Assembly (NCBI GenBank): GCA_025355965.1
Contig: JANXYR010000066.1
Span: 1 to 63,827 of the forward strand
Reading direction: 5' to 3'
Origin: Geobacteraceae bacterium
Lineage (GTDB): Bacteria > Desulfobacterota > Desulfuromonadia > Geobacterales > Pseudopelobacteraceae
DNA length: 63,827 bases
Numbering within the stretch: the stretch's first letter is position 1; every line of letters starts with the position of its first letter. The notes below the pieces were generated by a model. It was given only the letters and a program-made list of their open reading frames with translations. It searched no databases and was not told where the DNA came from. Shown here one piece after another: positions 1 through 9,737 of the stretch. The position numbers and the translations under genes are program-made.

Positions 1-998
1 TGGCCGGGGGCGGTGTGGACACAGCCGGTGCCGGCTTCCAGTGTGACATGCTCACCCAGCAGCACGATCGAATCACGGTCATAAAAGGGGTGCTTGCACC
101 GTGTGCGCTCAAGTAACCCCGCCTTGAATGTAGCGATGACAGTTCCGGTAAGGCCGACAGCCGCGAGGAAAGAATCCTTGAGTCCTTCTGCTACGATTAG
201 AACGCCCTTTGCTGTATCGAGCGCAACGTAATCGAACTCCGGGTGGAGGGCCACTGCAAGGTTGGCGGGAATCGTCCAAGGGGTGGTCGTCCAGATTACG
301 ATGTAGGTCTGTTTCCCAGCCAGGGCGGGGATTGCGGCCGAAACGTCATCCTGCAGGGCGAAACGGACGTAGATGGAGGGGGATGTGTGGTCGGCATACT
401 CGACTTCAGCCTCGGCCAGTGCCGTCACGCATGAGGAACACCAATGCACCGGCTTGCGGCCGCGGTACAGGCCGCCGTTATGGGCAAAGCGGGCAAGTTC
501 AGCTGCGGTAAGCCCCTCATATTCATAGTTCATGGTCAGATAGGGATGTTCCCAGTCGCCGAGAATGCCAAGACGCTTGAATTCCTCTTTCTGGATATCG
601 ACGAATTTGGCTGCATAGGAGCGGCACTCGCGGCGCATCTCCAGTTTGCTCATCTGGTGTTTTTTGGAACCGAGATTTTTTTCCACCTGAAGCTCGATCG
701 GCAGGCCGTGACAGTCCCACCCCGGCACGTAGGGTGCGTGGAACCCCTCCATACGCTTGACTTTCAGCAGTATATCCTTGAGGGTTTTGTTGAGAGCGTG
801 GCCGATATGGATATGCCCATTGGCGTAGGGGGGGCCGTCATGCAGAACGTAAAGCGGTTTGCCGCTGCCGGACGCTTCCAGTTTGGCATAGAGTCCGTCC
901 TGATCCCATTTTGCGAGCATTTCCGGTTCCCGCTGATTCAGATTGGCCTTCATAGGAAAATCGGTTTGCGGCAGGTTGAGGGTATCTTTATATTCCAT
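1..998 (-). CDS. ileS: Isoleucyl-tRNA synthetase, N-terminal part (runs off window)
   Basis: Charges tRNA-Ile with isoleucine in the cytoplasm. I translated the minus strand by hand: 332 open codons from ATG at 998 to the left edge, with no stop. The class I HIGH signature lies in PPYANGHIHIGHALNK (HIGH at residues 64-67), followed by YVPGWDCHGLPIE. The start of the CP1 editing domain (WTTTPWTIPANLAV) is near residue 240. A ribosome site GGAGA lies at 1012-1008, about nine bases before the ATG. The catalytic KMSKS half and the C-terminal zinc domain lie outside the window. The gene is divergent from mreB. The family is certain from the motifs; only the 3' end is missing. Confidence 0.96.
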   Translation of the reverse strand, partial: MEYKDTLNLPQTDFPMKANLNQREPEMLAKWDQDGLYAKLEASGSGKPLYVLHDGPPYANGHIHIGHALNKTLKDILLKVKRMEGFHAPYVPGWDCHGLPIELQVEKNLGSKKHQMSKLEMRRECRSYAAKFVDIQKEEFKRLGILGDWEHPYLTMNYEYEGLTAAELARFAHNGGLYRGRKPVHWCSSCVTALAEAEVEYADHTSPSIYVRFALQDDVSAAIPALAGKQTYIVIWTTTPWTIPANLAVALHPEFDYVALDTAKGVLIVAEGLKDSFLAAVGLTGTVIATFKAGLLERTRCKHPFYDRDSIVLLGEHVTLEAGTGCVHTAPG

Positions 999-1155
999 GG
1001 GAAGTTGTCTCCATTCCAGATTCGTTAAAACTGCACTAAACTACAGATATGAAGCTGGAATGTCAAGAAATCGGGCTCGCCTGGGTTCGAACTGCTAAAA
1101 AGCCTGGACCGGGTATGCATGTCAGCCCTGCATCAAGTTTATTTGCATTCCTTTC

Positions 1156-1184
1156 TTGCATTTCCTGCCGCGATTCTGTTATCC
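1156..1184 (+). promoter_or_regulatory. Candidate sigma-70 promoter of mreB
   Basis: TTGCAT (1156-1161), a 17-base spacer, then TTATCC (1179-1184), about 50 bases before mreB in the 237-base divergent gap with ileS. Spacing is ideal and both boxes are imperfect. I see nothing else clear in this gap. Confidence 0.4.
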
Positions 1185-1220
1185 TTTTCCGCCATTTTAC
1201 CCACTCGATTTGATCACTGA

Positions 1221-2279
<1,059 letters not shown>

Positions 2280-2285
2280 TTTTAC

Positions 2286-2324
2286 ATGCAGAGTCACAAA
2301 GAATATAATTTTGTGACTCTGCAT
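2286..2324. repeat. Perfect 15-bp inverted repeat after mreB
   Basis: Arms ATGCAGAGTCACAAA (2286-2300) and its exact complement (2310-2324) are separated by nine A/T-rich bases. It starts seven bases after the mreB stop and ends 24 bases before the next gene. No T-run follows on either strand, so it is not a standard intrinsic terminator. It could be an mRNA 3'-end stabiliser, a factor-dependent terminator or a protein-binding palindrome. Confidence 0.75.
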
Positions 2325-2348
2325 GCATAGAGTCTTTCCAAACATACT

Positions 2349-3413
2349 ATGAACTCCCATACTATCGACATACTCGTTCCTGTCTGGAACGACCCGTTTG
2401 AAACCCGCGCCTGTCTTGCGACTATCCTCAAGCACTCATCAGGAATACGTCTCATTATTGTTGACTACGGCAGTAATCGTGATACGGAGCTGATGCTTGA
2501 GGAGTTCTCCGAGGCATTAGGCGATCAGGGGCTGTTTATTAAGTCTGAAAAGAATGTAGGGTTGGTTGCTGCAATAAATCTTGGCCTGGCACGCTCTGAC
2601 AGCGATTATACCGTGATCGTCCGTTCACATGTATCAGTGCAGGCGGGATGGCTTGAAGCTTTGTTGAGTGCAGCAGAATCAACCGGTGCCGGAATTGTTT
2701 CGCCGTTGTTTAGTGGTACAGAGGCACCGAACCTACCGCTGCTGGCTCCAGGTTGCACGACCATGGAAAGCTACGTGGTTTCTTTTTCGACACTTTTGGT
2801 ACGTACCGGAATGCGTATGGTTGCCGGTAATTTTGACGAACATCTTGACGGGAATGAGTGGTGCTTGAAAGAGTACGTTCGGCGTGTCGCTGCTCATGGG
2901 TATCGCACCTGTCTCACTAGTCGCCTTCGCCTGTCCTGTTCTGCTGTACAGCTGTTCGGTTCGGCGCAGCGCAGAAATGAGATGATACAGAATAGTCGCT
3001 TAATGTACACATCCCGGTGGGGTATAGCCCGTCATTATTGCGTTTATTTTGGCGCTGAGGCTGATGCTGGATCTCTTGACGATATCATTGCCGTTATTCT
3101 GGACGGCGCTCGGCAAGGGCATCGTTTTACGTTGTTGCTTCATCGCCGCCAGTATTCTGTTTTTAGGAAAATGGGGTGGAATGGCCTTCATACAGGGATT
3201 GATCTATGTAATATATCATTCCTGTTTCCTCTTCGGGATCTCCAGCGGAAAATTAAGGTGTTAAGAACCGCTTCACCTGATCTGCTGGCAGTACGGGGAT
3301 GCAGCGGAATTGTTTTTCCCGGCATTGAATCTGCTATTTCGCAGGACGAGCTGATCAGCAGCATAAGTGCTCACACAACCACTAAAACGGGATACACAGA
3401 GGAAACATCATAA
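2349..3413 (+). CDS. Glycosyltransferase family 2-like protein with altered catalytic motifs
   Basis: 354 residues. The N-terminal half has the GT-A fold pattern of GT2 enzymes: [22 protein letters not shown] at the start, [11 protein letters not shown] near residue 38, and [19 protein letters not shown] near 75. The position that normally carries DxD or NND (sugar-nucleotide and metal binding) reads [18 protein letters not shown] near residue 90, so the acidic residues are missing. The usual DNGS is DYGS. The C-terminal ~150 residues match nothing I recognise. The stop overlaps the gmhA start by one base (TAATG), so it is translationally coupled to heptose synthesis; a role in LPS core assembly is inferred. 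It may be inactive or use a different mechanism. Confidence 0.75.
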   Translation: MNSHTIDILVPVWNDPFETRACLATILKHSSGIRLIIVDYGSNRDTELMLEEFSEALGDQGLFIKSEKNVGLVAAINLGLARSDSDYTVIVRSHVSVQAGWLEALLSAAESTGAGIVSPLFSGTEAPNLPLLAPGCTTMESYVVSFSTLLVRTGMRMVAGNFDEHLDGNEWCLKEYVRRVAAHGYRTCLTSRLRLSCSAVQLFGSAQRRNEMIQNSRLMYTSRWGIARHYCVYFGAEADAGSLDDIIAVILDGARQGHRFTLLLHRRQYSVFRKMGWNGLHTGIDLCNISFLFPLRDLQRKIKVLRTASPDLLAVRGCSGIVFPGIESAISQDELISSISAHTTTKTGYTEETS

Positions 3414-3982
3414 TGATAACAGAGATCTCATCTCAATTAGTTGCTCATCGGGAGGTCATCACCCGGGTTGAGCTGGAGCTCTCGCCACTGATTGCAGAAA
3501 TGGTGACTATGTTAGTGGAGACCTTCAAGCGCGGCGGAAAATTGCTGGTGATGGGGAACGGTGGTTCAGCGGCAGATGCTCAACATTTTGTGGCGGAGAT
3601 TGTCGGTCGGTTCAAGATGGAACGGAGGGGACTGCCAGCGATAGCTCTCTCAACTGATACCTCGATTTTGACCGCTATCGGCAATGATTATGGTTTTGAC
3701 AAGGTCTTTCATCGTCAAGTTGAAGCTCTAGCAGCGCCGTGCGACCTGATAGTTGGAATATCCACAAGCGGAAATTCCCCAAATGTGCAGCTTGCACTGG
3801 AGCTGGCGCGTGAAAAAGGTTGCCGCACTATTGGCCTTCTTGGCAAGGATGGCGGCAGTATAAAGGATGTTTGCCATTTGGCGCTGATCGTGCCAACTAC
3901 AGATACACCGAGAGTTCAGGAAAGCCATATAACGATTATCCATATTGTTTGTGATTTGTTGGAAAAGACCATGTTTGCCTGA
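3413..3982 (+). CDS. gmhA: Phosphoheptose isomerase (sedoheptulose-7-phosphate isomerase)
   Basis: Converts sedoheptulose 7-phosphate to D-glycero-D-manno-heptose 7-phosphate, the first step of ADP-heptose synthesis for LPS inner core. It has 189 residues, full length for GmhA. SIS-domain motifs are visible: [21 protein letters not shown] near residue 47, [11 protein letters not shown] near 118, and the C-terminal [18 protein letters not shown]. The zinc ligands of the family (H and E of QHFVAE, Q and H of QESH) are all present. GAGG-type bases upstream lie inside the previous gene. It is followed 22 bases later by hldE, the next two steps of the same pathway. Tkt, which supplies sedoheptulose 7-phosphate, lies 6 kb downstream. 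Confidence 0.95.
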   Translation: MITEISSQLVAHREVITRVELELSPLIAEMVTMLVETFKRGGKLLVMGNGGSAADAQHFVAEIVGRFKMERRGLPAIALSTDTSILTAIGNDYGFDKVFHRQVEALAAPCDLIVGISTSGNSPNVQLALELAREKGCRTIGLLGKDGGSIKDVCHLALIVPTTDTPRVQESHITIIHIVCDLLEKTMFA

Positions 3983-4004
3983 TAGTTGCTGCAAGGGAGG
4001 TTGA

Positions 4005-5477
4005 GTGGATCGTACTGATGTTGAAACTCTTTTTGCCAATACTGCTAAAGTCAGCTGTCTGGTTATTGGTGACCTGATGCTGGACGAGTACCTGTGGGGT
4101 CGTGCTGATCGTATTTCACCGGAGGCGCCGGTACAGGTGGTTGATGTTGTACGAGAAGAGCTTCGCCTTGGTGGCGCCGGTAATGTGGTGCATAATCTGG
4201 CAGCTTTGGGTGCACAGGTCTCGGTCTGCTCAGTGGTTGGTGATGATCAGAATGGCCGTGAGTTGCTGGGGCAGTTTTGCCACCACCATATTAACACCAG
4301 TGCAGTTTTTCAGGATCCTGATCGTCGGACCAGCCGTAAAACCAGGGTAGTTGCAGCACATCAGCAAATTGTGCGCATTGATAGAGAATCGCGCGAGGCA
4401 TTGCCGGTTGTAGTTGAACAGCAGATCTGCTCCTGGATAGCCGCCCATGCCGGCGAATACAAGGTTGTTGTGCTTTCAGATTACAACAAGGGGGTGTTGA
4501 CTCCGGCTGTTATCGGCTCGGCAATTTCAGCAGCAGCAGCAGTTGGCATACCTGTTCTTATTGACCCGAAAGGGACTGATTTTACCCGTTATGGCGGGGC
4601 AACACTGCTGACTCCGAATCGCAAGGAGGCTGAGGCCGCTTCCGGAATCGCCATCACCGATGCTGCTTCCCTGAATCAGGCCGCTGCTGTCATCATGGCT
4701 GCGACAGGCTTGCAGCACCTGCTTATAACCCGCAGCGAAGAGGGGATGTCACTCTTCTCAAATAGCGGTGAGGTGGTTCATATCCCAACTGTTGCCCGTG
4801 AAGTTTTTGATGTTTCCGGAGCCGGTGATACGGTGCTTGCAGCGTTGGCGGTCGGTATCGCATCCGGTCTCAGTATGGTTGAATCGGCTAGGTTGGCCAA
4901 CGTTGCTGCAGGCATTGCCGTTGGAAAGCTTGGAACTTCGATTGTCACCCCGCAGGAAATCATCGACACCGTTTCACTGGCACACAAGGACAGTCATTCT
5001 AAAATAAAGAGTTTGGACGTGCTGACCCCCCTGATTAACGCGGAGAAAAATAGAGGGAAGCGGGTTGTCTTCACCAACGGCTGTTTTGATCTGTTACATG
5101 CCGGACATGTAAAATATCTGCAAAAAGCACGGCATCTTGGCGACCTGCTGGTGCTAGGTCTTAACAGCGATGCCTCTGTGCGTCGCCTGAAAGGGGCGAA
5201 GCGACCGTTGATCGATCAGGATGAACGGGCTCATCTTCTGGCAGCGCTGGATTGCATCGACTATGTCATTGTTTTTGACGAGGATACCCCGTTAGAACTG
5301 ATAACTGCTCTCAAACCTTATATTCTGGCCAAGGGTGGGGATTATTCATTGGACGGCGTGGTCGGAAGAGATATTGTTGAATCGTATGGTGGTCGGGTGG
5401 AGCTTGTCACTTTTGTTGATGGCAAATCGACTACAAACATAATTGAACGCATTCTTGAGCTCTATTCTGCGGAGTAG
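4005..5477 (+). CDS. hldE: Bifunctional heptose-7-phosphate kinase / heptose-1-phosphate adenylyltransferase
   Basis: 490 residues, typical of the fused HldE. The N-terminal PfkB/ribokinase domain (about 10-325) phosphorylates heptose 7-phosphate at C1; its anion-hole motif VSGAGDTVLA is near residue 270. The C-terminal nucleotidyltransferase domain (about 345-490) carries FTNGCFDLLHAGHVKYL near 355, with the HxGH signature, and makes ADP-heptose. The start is GTG at 4005, chosen because GGGAGG lies at 3995-4000, just upstream; no ATG fits. GmhB, the phosphatase needed between the two HldE steps, is not in this window. Confidence 0.96.
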   Translation: MDRTDVETLFANTAKVSCLVIGDLMLDEYLWGRADRISPEAPVQVVDVVREELRLGGAGNVVHNLAALGAQVSVCSVVGDDQNGRELLGQFCHHHINTSAVFQDPDRRTSRKTRVVAAHQQIVRIDRESREALPVVVEQQICSWIAAHAGEYKVVVLSDYNKGVLTPAVIGSAISAAAAVGIPVLIDPKGTDFTRYGGATLLTPNRKEAEAASGIAITDAASLNQAAAVIMAATGLQHLLITRSEEGMSLFSNSGEVVHIPTVAREVFDVSGAGDTVLAALAVGIASGLSMVESARLANVAAGIAVGKLGTSIVTPQEIIDTVSLAHKDSHSKIKSLDVLTPLINAEKNRGKRVVFTNGCFDLLHAGHVKYLQKARHLGDLLVLGLNSDASVRRLKGAKRPLIDQDERAHLLAALDCIDYVIVFDEDTPLELITALKPYILAKGGDYSLDGVVGRDIVESYGGRVELVTFVDGKSTTNIIERILELYSAE

Positions 5478-5514
5478 TTCGTAAAATTACAATGTATTGC
5501 AAACAGGAGCGGCT

Positions 5515-6255
5515 ATGGCGGAGAACACCGAACTACGCAGAGAACTCTGGATAATGGGTATAACGCCGGGAGAAGGGCGCGAAGAGCTGCTCTCATCATA
5601 TTTAGAATCTGGCGGGTATGACTGTCGACTTGAACGATATGAGAACCTTGAAGCTGGGCGACCATTGGGGATTGTATTGGATATTTCCCCTTTTTCTGAA
5701 GATGGCTGGGGAGTTCTGCTCAAAATAAAGAGCTCTCCTAAAACCTGTAATATTCCGGTGCTTCCGGTCTTTTTGAGTGTTAATGGTAAAGTAGGCGGAG
5801 TTTTTCCGGTCGCCGGTTTTTTTACCATGCCGGTTGATGAGCAGTACCTCCACGATCGCTTGGCAGTCTATGGATTGACGGAAGAAGCTGAAACCTGGGA
5901 TCTTCAATCAATGGTGGTGTCAAGGAATGGCGAAGAAAATCTTTCCAAGGCAATTGAAAGATTGGGTTTTGAAGTCATAAAAGGGTATACAGGAAAAGAA
6001 GCCTTGGCTCTTTGTTCTATTCATCCGGTCTATATGATCTTCTGTAACCAGATGTTGCCGGACATGTCTGCATTCGAACTGCAGGAGCGGCTTCGCCTGG
6101 ATCCTTACAGTAGCAATACACCAATGTTTGTGCTGTTGAAGGAAGCTATGAAAGATGGTGAAAGGCTTGCTTTGAGCCGGGATATCGCTCATCTGGTTAG
6201 AAAAAAACAGCTTTCTTGCGATGAGTTTCTGGGGTATCTGCGCCGGAAAGCGTAA
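5515..6255 (+). CDS. Tandem pseudo-receiver domain protein
   Basis: 246 residues from ATG 5515. The in-frame TTG at 5497 is rejected because AGGAG at 5505-5509 serves the ATG. Two CheY-like alpha/beta units are visible, about residues 8-118 and 122-243. In the first, the acidic pair of the phosphorylation site is absent (LWIMGITPG) and the conserved lysine is replaced in FFTMPVDEQYL. In the second, the aspartate position reads MIFCNQMLPDMSAFEL, so the phospho-acceptor is Asn. Both are therefore probably unable to take phosphate. It has no output domain. It lies 37 bases after hldE and is closed by a terminator, so it is likely co-transcribed with the LPS genes. It could be a protein-interaction module; function unknown. 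Confidence 0.7.
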   Translation: MAENTELRRELWIMGITPGEGREELLSSYLESGGYDCRLERYENLEAGRPLGIVLDISPFSEDGWGVLLKIKSSPKTCNIPVLPVFLSVNGKVGGVFPVAGFFTMPVDEQYLHDRLAVYGLTEEAETWDLQSMVVSRNGEENLSKAIERLGFEVIKGYTGKEALALCSIHPVYMIFCNQMLPDMSAFELQERLRLDPYSSNTPMFVLLKEAMKDGERLALSRDIAHLVRKKQLSCDEFLGYLRRKA

Positions 6256-6280
6256 CCGCAAAAAGAATAGCCAAAAAAAT

Positions 6281-6313
6281 GCCGTTCCCCGGATATGGGT
6301 GAACGGCTTTTTT
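6281..6313 (+). terminator. Intrinsic terminator of the mreB/hldE-side gene set
   Basis: GCCGTTC (6281-6287) pairs with GAACGGC (6301-6307), with further CCC/GGG pairing inside, followed by six T (6308-6313). An A-run upstream may let it also work on the minus strand for the converging gene that ends at 6362. Confidence 0.88.
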
Positions 6314-6361
6314 AGTAAATTAAAAAATATCCAGTTTGTCAGTGTCAGAATGCTAGTTTTA

Positions 6362-7435
6362 TTATATTAAGCCATCCAGTTCTCTTATCTCTATACTGGC
6401 TCTGCTGCGTAACTCCTTGACCCATTGGCTGAAACGCTCTTCTGACTTTTTACGGTAAAGAACCTCTTCAATCTCGGCTTTAACACTTTCAAAGGGCTTG
6501 GTTGTACCCGCTATCCGCGCTTCAAGTTTGATGATGTGAAATCCGATTGGTGTAGACACCAGTTCGCTAACCTCACCCGGCTTAAGGGAGAGGATGGTTT
6601 TCTCCAGTTCCGGCTGCATATCTCCTTTTTTGAAATTTCCCAAATTGCCACCATCTTTGCGGGCGGCCGGATCTTCTGAGAATTTTTTTGCCAGTTCGGC
6701 AAAATCTTTGCCACCTTTTGCATCGGCAAGGACCGCGAGAGCTGTTGTTTTAGAACGTTGGATCTCATCGGAGGAAGCTTTTTCACCCGTTTTGAAAAAG
6801 ATGTGCCGGGCGTTGTAGCTTTCATCTTCAGTGTATTTTACCAGGTTGGCAGTGTAGTAGTCGCGCATCTCGGTTTCACTTACATGAACTTTAGAACGAA
6901 CTTCAATGCTCACAAGTTTCAGTTTTTCGATCTGTTCCTGAAGCTGTGCGCGATACTGATCAAAGGAAAGGCCCTGACCGGCAAGGGCCTTTACCAATGC
7001 CTCTTGTGAACTGATATTGTTCTGTTTCCGCACGTCATCTATCGCCTGACGAATTTCCTCGTCTGACACTTTTATGCCTAGTTCCTTGATCTTTTGCTCA
7101 GTAAGTTTCTTTTCAATCAGACGGTCAAGTGCTGTACGACGGATCTGGCTCCTAGCTGCGTCATTCAAGGCACCTTTCTTCTCCGACTCGCTGATGGCGG
7201 GTTGTGCTTCCCGGTTGGTATCATACAGGGTAATAATATCGTCGTTGACAGTTGCAACGATGGCGTTTGTTACTTTTTGCTGTTTTTTAGGAACTTCAGG
7301 GGTAGGGGAAGACTTTTTTATTGTGAGTGTTGCCGTTGCTGGATCTTTGGTTACTGCCGCATTGTTACTGGCACATCCGCCCACCACGAGTAGAGTCAGA
7401 GTGGCTGTCACAGCTGCCAAAGTACGTTGCTTCAT
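6362..7435 (-). CDS. Parvulin-type peptidyl-prolyl isomerase lipoprotein (SurA/PrsA-like)
   Basis: 357 residues. The signal peptide ends in a lipobox, LVVGGC (Cys near residue 21), so the mature protein is probably lipid-anchored in the periplasm. Residues ~55-200 form a SurA-N-like chaperone helical region (NAIVATVNDDIITLYD). Residues ~205-300 form the PpiC rotamase domain: YNARHIFFKTGEK, FAELAKKFSEDPAARKDGGNLG, and the closing TPIGFHIIKLEARI. Likely role: folding and escort of outer-membrane or secreted proteins. It starts ATG with AAGGG upstream. A paralogue lies 105 bases upstream, separated by a hairpin; the two probably arose by duplication. Confidence 0.9.
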   Translation of the reverse strand: MKQRTLAAVTATLTLLVVGGCASNNAAVTKDPATATLTIKKSSPTPEVPKKQQKVTNAIVATVNDDIITLYDTNREAQPAISESEKKGALNDAARSQIRRTALDRLIEKKLTEQKIKELGIKVSDEEIRQAIDDVRKQNNISSQEALVKALAGQGLSFDQYRAQLQEQIEKLKLVSIEVRSKVHVSETEMRDYYTANLVKYTEDESYNARHIFFKTGEKASSDEIQRSKTTALAVLADAKGGKDFAELAKKFSEDPAARKDGGNLGNFKKGDMQPELEKTILSLKPGEVSELVSTPIGFHIIKLEARIAGTTKPFESVKAEIEEVLYRKKSEERFSQWVKELRSRASIEIRELDGLI

Positions 7436-7464
7436 AGTTGAACCCTTTTCTTCAGTTAGATGTC

Positions 7465-7503
7465 AAAACCGGAAGGGGGAATAATCCCCGCTTCCGGTTT
7501 TTT
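7465..7503 (-). terminator. Hairpin between the two isomerase genes
   Basis: AAAACCGGAAG at 7465-7475 pairs with CTTCCGGTTTT at 7491-7501, with further GGGG/CCCC pairing inside. In the minus direction it follows the 7540 stop and ends in only four T; in the plus direction the T-run is longer, but no plus-strand gene precedes it. Probably a partial terminator of the upstream isomerase gene. Confidence 0.65.
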
Positions 7504-7539
7504 CTGCTCATAACGCGCCATCACAATGTCTAACGGTCA

Positions 7540-8493
7540 CTATTTCTTTTCAGGTGCAGCTGGTTTTGGAGCCTCGACAGGTTTTTTATCATCCGCCTTA
7601 GCTTCTTCCTTCTTCCCGCCAAAGCTCTTCAACACGTCTTCCTTGATTGTAATCTTGGCTGATTTCTTCAATTCTTCCTTGATCTTCTGGAAAACTTCCT
7701 GTTGTTTGCTTGGCATGATCGCACCCTTGATCTGCTCCTTCACCTCTTCAAATGGGCGGATACCGGCCGGACGTTTGCCGGTCAGCTTAATTATGTGAAA
7801 GCCAAAATCGGATTTAACAACGTCTGAAATCTGTCCTTCTTTAAGTGCAAGGGCCGCTTTTTCAAAAGCCGGCACCATGTTGCCTTTGCCGAACCATCCC
7901 AAATCACCACCCTTGGCAGAAGATGAGTCAATGGAGTTCTTTTGAGCCAGTTCCTCAAACTTCCCGCCAGATTTAAGCTGAGTCAGGATGTCTTTGGCCT
8001 CTTTTTCAGTTTTTACCAAAATGTGGCTGGCTTTGATCTGTTCGCCGGACTTGAACTTATCCTTGTTCTGCTCATAGAATTTCTTCATGTCGTCATCAGA
8101 GACTTTTGATTCAGTCTCCACTTTTTTCTTGAGAAAAGACTCTACGATCAGCCGCTTTTTGAGATCCTGCATCTTCTCCTCGATTTCGGCACTTTTGTCA
8201 AGACCGTCTTTTGAAGCCTGCTGCAAAATCAGTTCGCGAATAACCATAGTGTCCAACATCTCTGTGCGTCCCTTAGGGGTATCGGCCATTGTTTTAAGGT
8301 ATTCAGGTAAATTTTTCAGTTCACGTTCAAAATCTCCGGTGGTGATGCTGCCGCTATTGACTTCAGCCAGAACGGCTCCTTCTTTTTTCCCGTTCGACTT
8401 TGATCCGCCTGTAGTGTTGCTATTCTGACATCCGACAAGCGCAGCCACACAGAGGGTGGCTGTAAACAGTTTGGTTGCGGTGATAAGTTTCAC
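7540..8493 (-). CDS. Parvulin-type peptidyl-prolyl isomerase lipoprotein
   Basis: 317 residues starting GTG at 8493, behind AAAGGAGA. Signal peptide with lipobox ALVGC (Cys ~22), then a short Gly/Ser/Lys linker. A SurA-N-like region (residues ~40-165) contains LAEVNSGSITTGDFERELKN. The PpiC domain (~170-260) has IKASHILVKTEKEAKDIL, FEELAQKNSIDSSSAKGGDLGWFG and FGFHIIKLTGKRP. The C-terminal ~35 residues are a Lys/Pro/Glu-rich tail (KKPVEAPKPAAPEKK) likely to be disordered. It is a periplasmic folding factor by family and partner of the downstream paralogue. Confidence 0.9.
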   Translation of the reverse strand: MKLITATKLFTATLCVAALVGCQNSNTTGGSKSNGKKEGAVLAEVNSGSITTGDFERELKNLPEYLKTMADTPKGRTEMLDTMVIRELILQQASKDGLDKSAEIEEKMQDLKKRLIVESFLKKKVETESKVSDDDMKKFYEQNKDKFKSGEQIKASHILVKTEKEAKDILTQLKSGGKFEELAQKNSIDSSSAKGGDLGWFGKGNMVPAFEKAALALKEGQISDVVKSDFGFHIIKLTGKRPAGIRPFEEVKEQIKGAIMPSKQQEVFQKIKEELKKSAKITIKEDVLKSFGGKKEEAKADDKKPVEAPKPAAPEKK

Positions 8494-8704
8494 GAAAATC
8501 TCCTTTTAGTTTGTATTAAATATGTATGAAAACGAGTGAAAACTAGCATATCAGGCTAGTCGTTGCAACATTATTTCACGATGCATATGCAATGGTTTTT
8601 TCTTGCCATTAAATCCCGGTACGGTACAATGTCCACCTAGTTTTAAAAGCGGACTAAACCCGTACAGATCTTACTTGTCAGGTATCTACAGAATTGATTC
8701 TACC

Positions 8705-9709
8705 GTGACCCATTCATACTCGTCAGCACTTGCCACTCTTGGCGAATTTGGCCTTATCTCCCGAATTTCTGCCGCTGTCTTTACGCATGGGAGCGTTATT
8801 ACCGGTATTGGTGATGATGCCGCAGTGACAACAATTTCAAAAGGGATGCAGCTGCTGACGTCTACCGATATGCTGCTTGAGGACGTACATTTCAGGCGTA
8901 GTTGGCACGACCCCTACCGTCTGGGGCGTAAATCTCTGGCGGTTAGTATTTCCGACATAGCTGCCATGGGTAGCCTCCCGCGCTGGGCGCTCCTCTCGCT
9001 GGCTATCCCCTCAGATCTTTCGCTTGATTTTATTGATGATTTTATGCGCGGTTTTTTAGCGATGGCGTCAGAAAACCAGGTTGTCCTGATCGGCGGTGAC
9101 ACCTGCTCGTCCCGTTCCGCTCTGGTTGTTTCAGTTACGGTTATGGGTGAACAGTATACTGATCGGATTGTGCGGCGATCTGGTGCTGTGCCTGGCGACG
9201 ATATCTGGGTAACCGGTACTTTGGGTGATGCTGCACTTGGTTTAAAGTTGCTTGAAAGTGGTGAAACTGTTTCAAATGAATTACTCACTGGCCTTCTTGA
9301 CCCGGAACCCAGAGTTCCTGTCGCACTTTTGTTGGCTGAAGCTGGGCTGGCCACAGCCATGATCGACGTCAGTGATGGTATTTTGGCCGATTATGGTCAT
9401 ATTGCTGAGCAATCCGGTGTCGGTGGCAGCATCCATATTGATAATCTTCCACTTTCCGCCAGTTTCAAGCAGTATACAGCAGGTTTTTCGGTTATTCCTT
9501 ATCAGCTGGTACTATCAGGAGGAGAAGATTATGAACTTTGTTTCACTGCACACAGCACCAACCGGGAAAAAATTGTTGATTGTGCGAAAAAGTGTGGCAT
9601 TGATGTGACTCGTATTGGTATAGTAACAAGTTGTTCCGGTGTGGCGGCAGTCCACCGGGATGGCAGCTCGTATATCGTTCAGACTGACGGTTTTAACCAT
9701 TTCAAATAG
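8705..9709 (+). CDS. thiL: Thiamine-monophosphate kinase
   Basis: Phosphorylates thiamine monophosphate to thiamine diphosphate, the cofactor used by the next gene, transketolase. PurM/ThiL-fold motifs are clear: [10 protein letters not shown] near the start, GIGDDAAV near residue 37, [27 protein letters not shown], and GGDTCSS near 125. The open frame extends to TTG 8603, but the extra 34 residues do not resemble ThiL, whose homologues begin a few residues before LGEFGLI. I chose GTG 8705 (334 residues) for that reason; the ribosome site is poor, so the start is uncertain. Divergent from the isomerase genes; tkt follows by 28 bases. Confidence 0.9.
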   Translation: MTHSYSSALATLGEFGLISRISAAVFTHGSVITGIGDDAAVTTISKGMQLLTSTDMLLEDVHFRRSWHDPYRLGRKSLAVSISDIAAMGSLPRWALLSLAIPSDLSLDFIDDFMRGFLAMASENQVVLIGGDTCSSRSALVVSVTVMGEQYTDRIVRRSGAVPGDDIWVTGTLGDAALGLKLLESGETVSNELLTGLLDPEPRVPVALLLAEAGLATAMIDVSDGILADYGHIAEQSGVGGSIHIDNLPLSASFKQYTAGFSVIPYQLVLSGGEDYELCFTAHSTNREKIVDCAKKCGIDVTRIGIVTSCSGVAAVHRDGSSYIVQTDGFNHFK

Positions 9710-9737
9710 CTTATATTCCCAGTTGAAAGGATCTTCT

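Noticed and set aside
209-1028. Plus-strand open frames over the first kilobase
   Set aside because: They are shadows of ileS, which reads without a stop on the minus strand with clear synthetase motifs.
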